Source: Plasmodiophora brassicae (lineage: Eukaryota > Endomyxa: Phytomyxea > Phytomyxea > Plasmodiophorida). From it: a stretch of DNA of 64,000 nt. Numbering within the stretch: the first letter of the stretch is position 1; each line of letters opens with the position of its first letter. Positions 1-9,495 of the stretch are shown here, in pieces. The notes under the pieces were generated by a model. The model was not told the DNA's origin, did not search any database, and worked only from the letters and a program-made list of their open reading frames with translations. The position numbers were made by a program, and so were the translations under genes. Where the stretch lies: assembly GCA_036867785.1 (NCBI GenBank), contig CP145417.1, positions 372,001 to 436,000 on the forward strand, in the 5' to 3' direction.

Positions 1-1
1 G

Positions 2-656
2 TTCGGGACCCCAATATCGCAAACGGTCGTATCGATCATGTATATCTTCATTCAGAAGGTACTTCCACGCCGTTTTCCAGAGCCAGTGACATGCGACGAC
101 TAATTGGATGCCAGCCGTTTGACGTTGGCGATCGTCTGCGGATCGACAAAGACGAATTCATCGTCCAGAAAATGAACCTGTTGACCACCACGCTGAGGAG
201 CGATGATAACAGTCTCCGGGTTGTGGTCAACCAGCAGCTTGCCAACAGCCCGCTCACGAACCTGAGTCGAACGTCCTCAGCCATCGTCATCGTGAGCGTC
301 CAGGTAGGCACTCTGCAGGTCGGCTGTGGTGTGCTCTTGTGAATGATTTCGGGGTCCAGGTGCCCATTGAAATGTCGGCAGCGGCGATGAGGGACTTCCG
401 TACCCAGCTCTCCAACTTCCTCAGCATGAACGAAGACCAGTGGTTCCCAGTGCTGCATATCTTTGTCGTCGACTGCACTGGCGACAAAGGGCCCCTGTCC
501 CTGACAGTGCGCGCTCAGCTTCGCCTCGGTTGGGACGACGCCCAGCAGGCCTTGCTTTGCCGATCGCGATTCGTCGATAGCATTCGGCGCGCTTTGCTGG
601 CTAACACTGGCTCCAAAGTTGTTATCAATCCAGAGGACGAGGAGAAGGACGCTTGA
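2..656 (+). CDS. MscS-like mechanosensitive channel, 3' part
   Basis: This is the C-terminal end of a small-conductance mechanosensitive ion channel of the MscS/MSL family, which releases osmolytes across a membrane under tension. Three exons can be joined: 2-58, 115-303 and 360-656, with two 56 bp GT-AG introns, both phase 0. The first join restores the family hallmark: a pore-helix stretch ending MYIFIQK runs directly into PFDVGDRLRIDKDEFIV, the start of the beta domain, followed by NQQLANSPLTNLSR, which matches the conserved 'PNS.L....+.N.SRS' segment of plant and fungal MSL proteins. The remaining ~100 residues form the cytoplasmic domain and end in an acidic tail. The 5' part lies outside the window. 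The family call is firm from the motif; the membrane it sits in cannot be told. Confidence 0.75.
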
Positions 657-2308
657 GGAAGCGTCGCATCATCAGCTCGCGATAAACGATGACACACGCG
701 AACTGACACTGGACAAATATATGACCACGTTGAGCAATTTGATAGGTCCGCTCCCAACCTCATTGCGAACCTAGTATAGTGGTCGTCCAGGTTCCGACAC
801 ACTACGTTCCCGATCCTCCACCGCTGTAGCGGCTACTTTGTTTATACCAGCAGCACCGTGCCCCAACCCAAATGGTACTGACACACAGTGCTTGGTCACA
901 AGAATAGCTGATGCTGGATTGCTGGTACCGATAGGGTGTGGCAAGTTGGGGAGGCGATCCTCTGTTGAACGTACCTAGATGAATACAGTGCCCCGAGTGT
1001 GTTGTATTCGAGCGACCCGCTGAAGGCGTGGTCACTGCACCGCAGGACGATGCCCCTAGCCGGCCTCGTCTTCAACGGCAAACGAAACCCTTTCCTAAAC
1101 TTTCGATGCCAGTTCCCGAGCACACAGAACGTGGTCGGCGACATGGATGCGTTGACATAAGATCGAGAAATGCCCCAGGCCCGTTACAAACAGCTGATAT
1201 GGACGTCCGCAACGACAGCCAGGTCGCCAGAGCGTGTTCGAAAGTCGTATGCTTCATCCAGCGTGTCAACAGCGAATAGCTGTTGTGAACTGCAGCGAGC
1301 AGATGACATCTTCTCCAGTGGTCGGCCTCCACATCAGCGCGACATCTCCGTCAAGATGCTGCCGGCGCCCATGGTATGTCCTTTGCGTGCGGCCATCTCT
1401 GTCGCCGCGTTGAAACACGCGTTCATACCAAGCGTTCGACCCAGGTCATTGGCCTGTTTCACTCTCATCGATCACTGCCCTGTTCGTAATATCGCATTCC
1501 GACGCATTACCAGACTGTATTGACTGCGCTGCCATCTGGGCCAGAGGAACAGCTGCTCCTCTGGCTCAGTTGGCAATACATTCTAGGGAAGTCCAACGTG
1601 TCAGCGTGGTCTACCCTTTGGATAGGAGCATACCCGCAGCGGTACGGCGCAATAGGGAACCCGCGATGAGGCCCATGAGCACTCGCCGGCGTGGATCTCA
1701 CAGAAGAACACACTTCAACAGGGTTCCGAACTGGAAACCCTTATGACACCGGCAACGGTATCATCTGGTAATCACTCATCAGTTGGAGAAGCGTGCTCGA
1801 GCCCGAGCAAGCAGGTTTGCGTTTATGAAAACTCAAGAACCTGAACCGTTTGGGCCCATGGAATACTGAAGCCCCAACGCTTCTCTACATGGGGGAGGGG
1901 GACCTCGATGTCCTCCTCTGCGGATTGCCAGTCGCAAAGAGGGGGATGAGGACTGATACTGGGTGCCATCGTCGTCGCCGCCGCGTCCCGATCGCCGCCC
2001 GCGCCCCACCGACAATCCTACCGTTTGCCGCGAGGTTGCTACAAGAACGTACGTCCGAATGGTCCGGCACCAACAGGATGACAGGCGATGGAACTCGTCC
2101 TAATTGCGCGCCATCCGGTTCTTAGCAGAGTACACGATGATGGATGAAGGCACCGTCCGAATTACCATGCCCTGCAACGAATCCCAATGCCGACCCTGCC
2201 TTCGCGTGTCGAGGTCTACTTTGCTCTCCTCGGGAATCGGGACATGTACAATGGTCCAGGGTTGCATGCAACCAGCGCACAGGAACGAGAAGGGTTTGTG
2301 TATTTGGT
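657..2308. other. Intergenic stretch, no gene recognised
   Basis: About 1.65 kb between the channel gene and the DRC2 3' end. All open frames are short, lack family motifs and cannot be joined into a longer reading frame with plausible GT-AG introns. A G/C-rich patch near 1890-2000 was looked at and shows nothing definite. I see no tRNA or other RNA gene here. Confidence 0.5.
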
Positions 2309-2440
2309 TTAGGAGGCAGCATGCGCGACGTAGAGGCGCGCGACGTTGGCGCCTTCGACGATGGGCGGCCGTCGGTACTGTCTCGGGGCGCGCGACACTT
2401 CGCGCACGTTGACGCGCCCGTTGACGATCAGCAGGGCGTT
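2309..2440 (-). other. In-frame continuation of DRC2 beyond a TAG codon
   Basis: Immediately after the TAG the same frame stays open for 43 codons to a TAA at 2311-2309. It reads NALLIVNGRVNVREV and later RRPPIVEGANVARL, which corresponds to the conserved tail of DRC2 (family pattern '..NPLLIVN.R.N..... P.V.EA..V'). So the TAG splits a conserved protein end. It may be a recent nonsense mutation (CAG to TAG is one change), a base-call error, or stop-codon readthrough. TAG ends other genes here (for example the P-type ATPase at 49658), so wholesale reassignment of TAG is unlikely. Confidence 0.65.
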
Positions 2441-3892
2441 CTAGCCGTCGACGCTGTCGTCCCGCACGCTGATGCCGTCCATGTACGCGGACAACAGCGC
2501 CTTGATCTGGGCGTTCTCCTTGCGTACCGCGTCGCGCTCGTCGCGTGCCCTCAGGACATCGAGACGCGCCTCGCTCAGCTTGCCGATGAACGCCGACATG
2601 GCCGATGACGGGTCCGCGATCGGTGCCCGGATCGATACGCCCGCCTTCTCTGTCCCCGTCTGCGCCTTGCTGATCAGGTCGGCGAGCTTCAGAATCCGTT
2701 GACAACTGTCCAGGTGCGTCTGCATCTCCCCGAACCGCGCCCGCGATCGTTTCGCCACCTCCTTCAGGTTGTTCGACTCCGACGACCGGACTCGGCGGAT
2801 GCGCTCCTGGAGGTCCTGGTAATGCCCGTACAGGATATTCTTCTCATTGTGCATCGCTTGCAGGGCGGAACGTCCTTCGGTCGACCTTCTGCTCAGCTTC
2901 TTGCGGCACGCTTGGATCGCTGCCGTCGTCCGTTCGATCATCTCGACCTGCCGTTCGATCTGGACCGACATGGCCTTGTCGCTCGCCTTCAGGGCGTTGA
3001 ACTCCCTGGTGCGCTCTTCCGTCGACTCCATGTACGTCTGGTGCGCATCGTCGAACTTGCCCTCGAGCTTCTCGATCGTCGCGTTCGTCGCCACTCGCAG
3101 CATGTGAATGGCCTCGAGACTTCGGTTCCGTTGCGCTTCCCGCTCGGTATCGAATCCCTGAATCTGGGCAGCGGATCGCGTCTGGTCCTCCGCCCAGATC
3201 TCGTCCATCGTCGCCTTCATGTGCGTCACGGCGGCCAGATGGTCGTCTTGGATGGCGGACGCCTCCGTGTCCATGTCGGCCCGGACGCGTTCGATAATGG
3301 CGTCCCAGGCATGCTTCTGCGTCAGGAGGCACGTGTCGAACAGGCTCAGGATCCGGTCGACCTGCTCCGAGGTCCCTGTTCTTGCCGAGCGCGTCTGCTC
3401 TTCGATGGCAGCGTAATCGCCCATCATCCTCCGATACTTCAAGCCCAGGATCTCGCCGGTCTGCAGGGCGTCGAAGAAGCGCACCTCCTTCTCGTCGCGG
3501 AGCTCACCGGCCACCAACGTTCTCATCAGCGATCGCCATCGCGCGGTAGCTCGTCGGTAGGAGACATGCTCGCCTGCCTTACACTCGGCAGCGTTCACCA
3601 ACAGCTTGTTCAGCTTGTCACTGAGGACGCGCTTGTCCTTGGCATACTGCTCCAGCTGGGTCAGGTTCTTGTTAACGGAAGTCACCGACTCCAGGATCGT
3701 CTTCGTTGCTATCCCGGCGCCTTTCAGCGGCTTGCCCAGCTGGGCACCACCGCGACCCATCTCCCACCAACCACTTTCAAGCCTTGCCAAACGGTTGGAC
3801 CCGATCGGGTACCTCGACGTATAACGGCAGAGCAGAGTCAGAGCGCCCATGTCCGCCGAGCGATCGAGAACTGTACGGCGCCTGCTAATCAA
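2441..3892 (-). CDS. DRC2: Dynein regulatory complex subunit 2 (CCDC65/FAP250 family)
   Basis: DRC2 is a coiled-coil subunit of the nexin-dynein regulatory complex that links neighbouring outer doublets and controls dynein in motile flagella. The 483-codon frame is close to the family length (~480). Nearly the whole protein is predicted coiled coil. Family-typical stretches are the middle section with TEERTREFNALKASDKAMS (about residue 290) and the C-terminal LLSAYMDGISV. A Met at codon 45 (3760) is a possible alternative start because the first 44 residues do not look like the family. The frame stops at TAG (2443-2441), yet conserved DRC2 C-terminal sequence carries on in the same frame (see the next entry). 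Flanking gene is histone H2B on the same strand. DRC2 identity is strong; the true C-terminus is uncertain. Confidence 0.8.
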   Translation of the reverse strand: MISRRRTVLDRSADMGALTLLCRYTSRYPIGSNRLARLESGWWEMGRGGAQLGKPLKGAGIATKTILESVTSVNKNLTQLEQYAKDKRVLSDKLNKLLVNAAECKAGEHVSYRRATARWRSLMRTLVAGELRDEKEVRFFDALQTGEILGLKYRRMMGDYAAIEEQTRSARTGTSEQVDRILSLFDTCLLTQKHAWDAIIERVRADMDTEASAIQDDHLAAVTHMKATMDEIWAEDQTRSAAQIQGFDTEREAQRNRSLEAIHMLRVATNATIEKLEGKFDDAHQTYMESTEERTREFNALKASDKAMSVQIERQVEMIERTTAAIQACRKKLSRRSTEGRSALQAMHNEKNILYGHYQDLQERIRRVRSSESNNLKEVAKRSRARFGEMQTHLDSCQRILKLADLISKAQTGTEKAGVSIRAPIADPSSAMSAFIGKLSEARLDVLRARDERDAVRKENAQIKALLSAYMDGISVRDDSVDG

Positions 3893-4005
3893 TTCTATGA
3901 CAATACCGCTGATGATGGAACGACTCGACAGTAGACTTGTTTAGAATTGAAGGGTGTTGATTAAACACCGTTGGGACTTGAACAACGCTAGTAATGGGAG
4001 ACGAT

Positions 4006-4377
4006 TTAGGCGGACGACTGCGTGTACTTGGTGACCGCCTTGGTGCCTTCCGAGACGGCGTGCTTGGCGAGTTCACCGGGCAGGATCAGACGGACGGAGG
4101 TCTGGATCTCGCGCGACGACAGCGTCGACTTGGAGTTGTAGCGCGCAAGGCGCCCGGCCTCAAGCGCAATGCGCTCGAAGATGTCGTTGATGAACGAGTT
4201 CATGATGGACATGGCACGACGCGAGATACCCGTGTCAGGGTGGACCTGCTTCAGGACCTTGTAGATGTACGTCGCGTACGACTCGACGCGCTTCTTGTGG
4301 CGCTTCGAGCCCTTGCTGGGCTGCTTCGCCGTCTTGCCGGCGGCCTTGGTCGCACTCGGGGCCTTCTTTGGCGGCAT
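4006..4377 (-). CDS. H2B: Histone H2B
   Basis: Core histone H2B, which dimerises with H2A in the nucleosome. The 123-residue protein has a lysine/proline/alanine-rich N-terminal tail ([15 protein letters not shown]), then the histone fold: [20 protein letters not shown] (alpha1-L1), [20 protein letters not shown] (alpha2), [20 protein letters not shown] (L2-alpha3) and the alphaC helix [19 protein letters not shown]. The conserved C-terminal lysine followed by YT is present, the site of regulatory ubiquitination in other eukaryotes. It is a single uninterrupted frame with ATG at 4377 and TAA at 4008-4006. No partner histone gene lies next to it, and I see no metazoan-type 3' stem-loop downstream. 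Confidence 0.98.
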   Translation of the reverse strand: MPPKKAPSATKAAGKTAKQPSKGSKRHKKRVESYATYIYKVLKQVHPDTGISRRAMSIMNSFINDIFERIALEAGRLARYNSKSTLSSREIQTSVRLILPGELAKHAVSEGTKAVTKYTQSSA

Positions 4378-5119
4378 GGTTCACTGGTCTGGCTTCGAAC
4401 GTTGATGTCACACGACCACACACACAATACGGTTATGACGGCAACAGCGGCGCGGCTGAGCGCATCGATCACGGACATTCGACGCCGGGGCGGCGGACAG
4501 GGCTGCGCGACCCCCCTGGGCGCCCCGCGTGTCCGCGCGCCAAACTCGACCGCGCGCCTGGCTCCTGAAGGGCACAAACCGGCGCCGACCAACAGATTCC
4601 CAGTTAGGATCGCAGCGCGCCAAAATCCTCACGGGCGGGACTGACTGACGTCCGAGACTGAGCGTCAATGCCCCAGAGCCGACGTCTTCCCCCTGAACAC
4701 TACCCCTGGCAGTCGAGGTGACTACATAGCTGTGGGCGAACGTGGATCGTGAACTGTGACGCCCGGGGACCCGTAGACATGGCAGGGCGCGAATGTACAC
4801 CGAAACTTGGGTTGTGAACAGCGATGCCTCGCTGGCACCCCCAGAGCGAGAGCACAGAAACTTATTATTAATGGACTTGCTTGACCAGGCGACTTCATAA
4901 TACACGTGCGAACGCCCCAAGCACAACAATGTTGTCCTCCAGATGACGCGATGATTAACCAATAACATACAGTAGGTGCACAGCGTGGGATGATGTCGCA
5001 GGGGCAAACGCCGCCAATATCAGGACAGTTTGCGCCTGCTGGTCGGTCGGAGTTTCGGCCCGGAATCGGACGAATGCAACAGTAATACAAGGTTGGATAC
5101 GACTGGTGAACTGGCGCGA
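4378..5119. promoter_or_regulatory. Divergent intergenic region between H2B and ADH
   Basis: About 740 bp separating the start codons of the minus-strand H2B gene and the plus-strand alcohol dehydrogenase gene, so it must carry both promoters. I could not recognise a TATA box or a known histone element. Short open frames inside it have no recognisable motif. Confidence 0.45.
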
Positions 5120-6377
5120 ATGGTGGCGAAAGGTCCCAAGACGATGAGGGCGGCTGTGGTGACCGGCTTCGGTCAGCCGGTCGAGATCCAGGAGGACTTC
5201 GCCGTGCCGGACCTGAAGCCATGGGAAGTTCTTGTGAAGATCGAGTATAGTGGCGTGTGCTTCACTGACCTGCACACGACACGCGGGGACTGGGTCGCTA
5301 AGCCGCTCCTTCCTGTCGTTATCGGCCACGAAGGCACTGGGACCATCTTTGCCCTCGGCGAGACCGCCCAGGCCAAGAACAGTATGACGGTCGGCGACCC
5401 GGTGGGGATATCCTGGGTTCATGGCGCCTGCGGTCACTGCGACGCTTGTCTTAGTGGATGGTATGTATTGTATATGCTTGTTAAAGGGGTTATCGATGCT
5501 GGCTGACGTTGCGATCCAGGGAATCCGTTTGTGCTCGCTTGGAGCCAGTTGGGTTTTCTCGTAACGGGCACGTGAATAACTCTACGCTTAGTGTTGGCAT
5601 AATATCGACTGTATTTGCTGCAGATGCCATGCTGAATACGTTGCCGTCGACGCCCAACATGTCATCAAGATCCCCAGCCATATGTCGTTGGCGCATGCGG
5701 CTCCAGTCATGTGTGCTGGCGTGACTGCCTACAAGGGCCTCAAGCTTAGCCGCGTTCGCCCTGGACAATGGGTTGTCATTTTCGGTGCCGGTGGCGGCAT
5801 TGGACACCTCGCTGTTCAGTACGCACGAGCAATGGGAATGAAGGTGCATGATAGTCGGATTCGGTTTCACGTGTTACAATAAGCGAACGACCTGATTGGT
5901 CAGGTCTGTGCGGTAGACCAAGGTCGCGATCGTATCCAGGACCTAATGGACGTCAAGGATGAACGTCGCAGGCCGCACGTTGCAATCGACTCGTACCTGG
6001 AATCGAACCTGATCAACAAGTTGAAGACAGTCTGTCACCCAGAAGGACCTCATGGCGCTCTGGTGGTCGCTCCTAATCTGGAGACGTATGGGACGGCGCT
6101 GTCGACGATTCGGCCTCGCGGCGTCGTCGTCGCTCTGTCGATCCCACCCGGGGGGTCGCTCCCTATCAACCCGGCTGACCTCGTCCTACACAGCAAGACC
6201 ATCGTTGGCAGCGTTACCGGAAGCCGACTCGATCTCATTGAGGCGCTACGGTTCGCCAACGAAGGCAAAGTCGTGTGCAAAATCGCTGAACGCTCGCTGG
6301 ATGACCTGAACGACGCATTTGACGATATCGAAGCCCACGAAGTCACTGGATGCATCGTCTTACGCATCGCCGATTGA
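5120..6377 (+). CDS. Zinc-dependent alcohol dehydrogenase
   Basis: Medium-chain zinc alcohol dehydrogenase, interconverting alcohols and aldehydes with NAD. Four exons, 5120-5460, 5520-5567, 5624-5843 and 5904-6377, give 360 residues, close to microbial ADHs. The N-terminal GroES-like domain carries the catalytic cysteine in SGVCFTDLH, the GHEG histidine motif and the four structural-zinc cysteines in CGHCDACLSGWESVC; the second catalytic cysteine is in PVMCAGVTAYKGLK. The NAD-binding domain has GAGGGIGHLAVQYA. The closest known types are yeast ADH1 and bacterial AdhP. The second intron works only if its donor is GC (5568), which restores NGG before AEYV and gives a 56 bp intron; the nearby GT would shift the frame. 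An in-frame ATG at 5144 is an alternative start. Confidence 0.92.
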
Positions 6378-6636
6378 ATTTGACAGTCGCGTAGAACTGC
6401 CGATCGGGGAACGCATCCGTGAAAACGTCCCAAATACATGAAGGGGGTTTCCGCAGCCGCAGTTCTCTCTGCCTTTGACTGCAAAGAACGTACACCTGCG
6501 CGGAACTGATTCGCAAGACTGTTGACACGGGGAAGTGCGCGTACGAGGCCGACTGCGCAAAACTGCGACGCACAGCGCACATGCGCGTGGCAGCGACGTC
6601 AAATCGACCCGGAAGCAGACTGTGATTCCCCCGTAC

Positions 6637-7171
6637 ATGGCGATGCTCCTGCTGCTGCAGGTTACTACTGCTTACCTTATATTCTTTGCTGTTTTGGGCG
6701 CTGCTGCCGGAGTTGACCCAATCAAGGACGTTGCTGCCGGGTGGAATGCAACCCTCGCAGGCCACGCAGGGCAAACTTCACGGGTTCCGGCTGATGTCGA
6801 CAGTCCCGACATCGAAGGCGTATGCGCGGTATGTCACGAACCACTTCCGCCAGCCCATGAACGACTGTGCACACCCTGCAACCATGAGTTCCACTCAAGG
6901 TGCTTCAATCAGGTACGCTGTGCGATACTGGGACGTTGCCGTCGCCAGCTGTGCTGACGCGACGCGCGTTCGCCAGTGGATAGAGGATCCAGAGCATCAG
7001 ACGTGCCCGATGTGTCGCAGGGAGATCCTTACGCGGTTGGTGCTGTGCACAACGGCTCTGACCGACATTCGCCGTAATGGTGACGGTAGCGTGAGGAGTT
7101 ACTGTCGCGTCAAGAAGCCGTGCCGTCGAATGGTCCCTCCAGAGCTGGTGGCCCTGCGCCATATGGAATAG
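6637..7171 (+). CDS. Small RING-H2 protein with N-terminal hydrophobic signal
   Basis: Likely E3 ubiquitin ligase of 156 residues in two exons (6637-6912, 6977-7171; 64 bp intron). The start chosen gives a hydrophobic N-terminus, MAMLLLLQVTTAYLIFFAVL, usable as signal peptide or membrane anchor. After a ~40-residue spacer comes a RING-H2 finger: CAVC, then CNHEFHSRCFNQ, and after the intron WIEDPEHQTCPMC, which supplies the conserved tryptophan and the last two zinc cysteines. All eight zinc ligands are present. The C-terminal ~45 residues are basic and cysteine-containing and not recognised. Secreted or ER membrane location cannot be decided from sequence; no substrate can be named. Confidence 0.75.
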
Positions 7172-7327
7172 TAAACAGTCACGCGATCGGTCATGCCGAT
7201 CTGTAGATATTTCCCGCCGGGAATATCTTATCCTATCCGACGTTCACCCATATCTCTTAGCACCGCGGTCGCCAGCGCTCTATGACACTGTCCCGTAAGT
7301 GAGTCCCGCCGACCCAGGGTTCAGGCA

Positions 7328-9085
7328 ATGGACGCAAGCGACCATGACGTGGTCGCGCCCCCTGAATCGGCTCCCGACGTGCCGTCGCCGAAGTCGCTGT
7401 CCGATGACGTATTTGTGGGCAAAGAGTCGCCCGTGGCGTCCAGCAAGGACAAGTGCGACGAGCCGGTCGACGAGAAGAAGGGGGCGGCGATCGAGATCGC
7501 CGCAGATGGCGCACAGGCGCTAAACGAGATCGAGACGGGCGCCGGCGACAGTGACAATCAGAAGGAGCCGAGCAGCAACCCGGACAGCCTGTCGCCCGAC
7601 CGCGTCTCCAATCAGTTCGTCGCGCGTCACGATGCGAACATTGGCGAGAAGGTCGACATCACGCCGCAGCGAGCCGCCCTGTACAAGGACACGGGCGAGG
7701 AGGAGATCCACGAACCCCCGGAACTCGTCTCCGATACCGTCCAACGCGAACCCGACATCGTTCGACAAACGCGACAGGCGTCCGTCGGCCAGTCGTCGCA
7801 CGACCCGAGAAAGTCGCTCTCGGTCGTCGTCGTCGAGCTCAGTGCGACGCGAGCGGTTCAAACGCCCCTGTCCATGTCCAAGTTCTCGCTGCAGTCGGGT
7901 ACGTTCCGACCGTCAAAGACGTTACACCCTCCACTGACGCCGATCAGGGTACTATGGGATGCAAGGTCGGCGCCCGACAATGGAGGATTTCCATGCCCAG
8001 ATCCAGCACCCCGAGTTCAATAAGTATTGGGCGGATGATGCGCTCAATGGTGGCGGTGCTGACGATGGAACGCAGTCTAGTGCCGGCTGTGGACCTGGAC
8101 GGGAGGCAGCGTCACTTCTTTGCGATCTACGATGGGCACGGAGGCCCATGGTGCGCCGAGTACTGCTCCAGGACCCTTCACCAGAACCTGATCCGCAATC
8201 CCCTGTTCAAAGACGACAGCAAGAAGGCGTTGCACGATGCCGTTGTCGAGACTGACGATACGTTCTGCGCCTTAATCAGGTACAAATCCGCATCCTCCTC
8301 CTCCGCATCTCGTAGCTCGCTCTGAACGGCATCCGTTAGGGATAAGGGGCTCTCTGAGAGCTCCGGCACGACGGCTATTGTTGCATATATCGTCGACGAC
8401 CTGCTCCTTGTCGCTAATGTAGGGGACTCCAGAGCGGTGATGTGTCGAGCAGGTCAGCGGGGATAACGTTTCTGTCATTGGGCGAGACTGTGACCGTCAG
8501 GCAGGAACGGCGGTCTCGTTATCGCAAGATCACAAACCGAACCGGAAGGACGAGCGGGCGCGTATTCTGGAGATGGGAGGGTTCGTTGGCAGAACGTTGA
8601 GCCAGGCCAGAGCGGAAGCTGGGCCCGGTGGGGTCATCTGGTCAAACATGTGCAATTGCGCGTGTCTCCAGGCGGCCGGCCCTGGCATTCCTCCCTATCG
8701 GGTCTACCCTGGTAACGACCGCGATATATAGGGAAGCCAACGCCACGCTGACGTGGTGGCAGGTGGGCTGGCGATATCTCGCAGCATCGGCGATCTGGAG
8801 ATGAAGGCGACCAGACTCGTCGTTAACACGCCAGAGATTGCTGAGGTGCCGCTGACGGATGCGGACGAGTTCATAATACTGGCGTGCGACGGTGTCTGGG
8901 ACGTGCTGTCGAACGACGAGGCGGTCAAGCATGTGCGGGCGTTCCGGAAGCGGATGGGCGAACATCCGATGGAGGCGGCCAAGCATCTGGCAACGCTGGC
9001 GTTTAGCGAGGGCAGTACCGACAATATCTCGGTGCTGGTCATCTTCCTCGGCAAGCACGATGCACCAATGAACCCCACTCCATGA
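7328..9085 (+). CDS. PP2C-type serine/threonine phosphatase
   Basis: Metal-dependent protein phosphatase of the PPM/PP2C family, removing phosphate from Ser/Thr. Six exons join in frame: 7328-7898, 7948-8023, 8076-8279, 8340-8452, 8505-8711 and 8763-9085, giving 497 residues. The first ~190 residues are acidic, low-complexity and unlike PP2C. The catalytic domain then shows [87 protein letters not shown] and [10 protein letters not shown], in the canonical order. The metal-binding aspartates (in YDGHGG, CDGVWD and STDN) are all kept, so it should be active. The N-terminal extension may be regulatory. Confidence 0.92.
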
Positions 9086-9495
9086 TGGTCGTGGACGCGC
9101 CAGCGTTTGTTCCGGCCACGTTATACACGTTGTGCGGCAGTATTAGGTTATCCAGAACGATGCTTCAGGCAAGCCCAATCGTGGTTTCGTCAGTGCGAAT
9201 AGAGTGATGTCCTGGTCACGAACGCATTCAAGGTCACCATTGCCCTTGGCCTCGGCGGCGTCCCAGAACCGGGTGTGGCAGAGTCCCGCTCGTAGGAAAA
9301 CTGTTACGTAGGGACTCTGCAGAGCGTGCGCCCCTGCGAAAGCGCCGACCAATCGTCAACACCCGCAGGTGGAATGCAAACCGCTCCGAACGAACCTGCG
9401 ATCTTCTACGGGTTCAACCACTGCGATGAGTCTATCCACTTCAATCTGCAGACAGCAAACGAATTACTGGGAGGCTTATGGTAAGATTAACGGAG
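9086..9495. other. Intergenic, convergent genes
   Basis: About 400 bp between the 3' ends of the PP2C gene and the U2SURP gene. No supported gene, RNA or repeat was seen. Confidence 0.5.

Noticed and set aside
2699-3934. 411-codon plus-strand frame opposite DRC2
   Set aside because: It is the antisense shadow of a GC-rich coiled-coil gene; the minus strand has clear DRC2 motifs.
4408-5007. Minus-strand open frame of 199 codons upstream of H2B
   Set aside because: No motif, overlaps the presumed divergent promoter region and has composition unlike the neighbouring genes.
5572-5623. GT-AG intron of 52 bp in the ADH gene
   Set aside because: It puts the next exon out of frame and meets a stop at once, while the GC donor four bases upstream restores the conserved segment.
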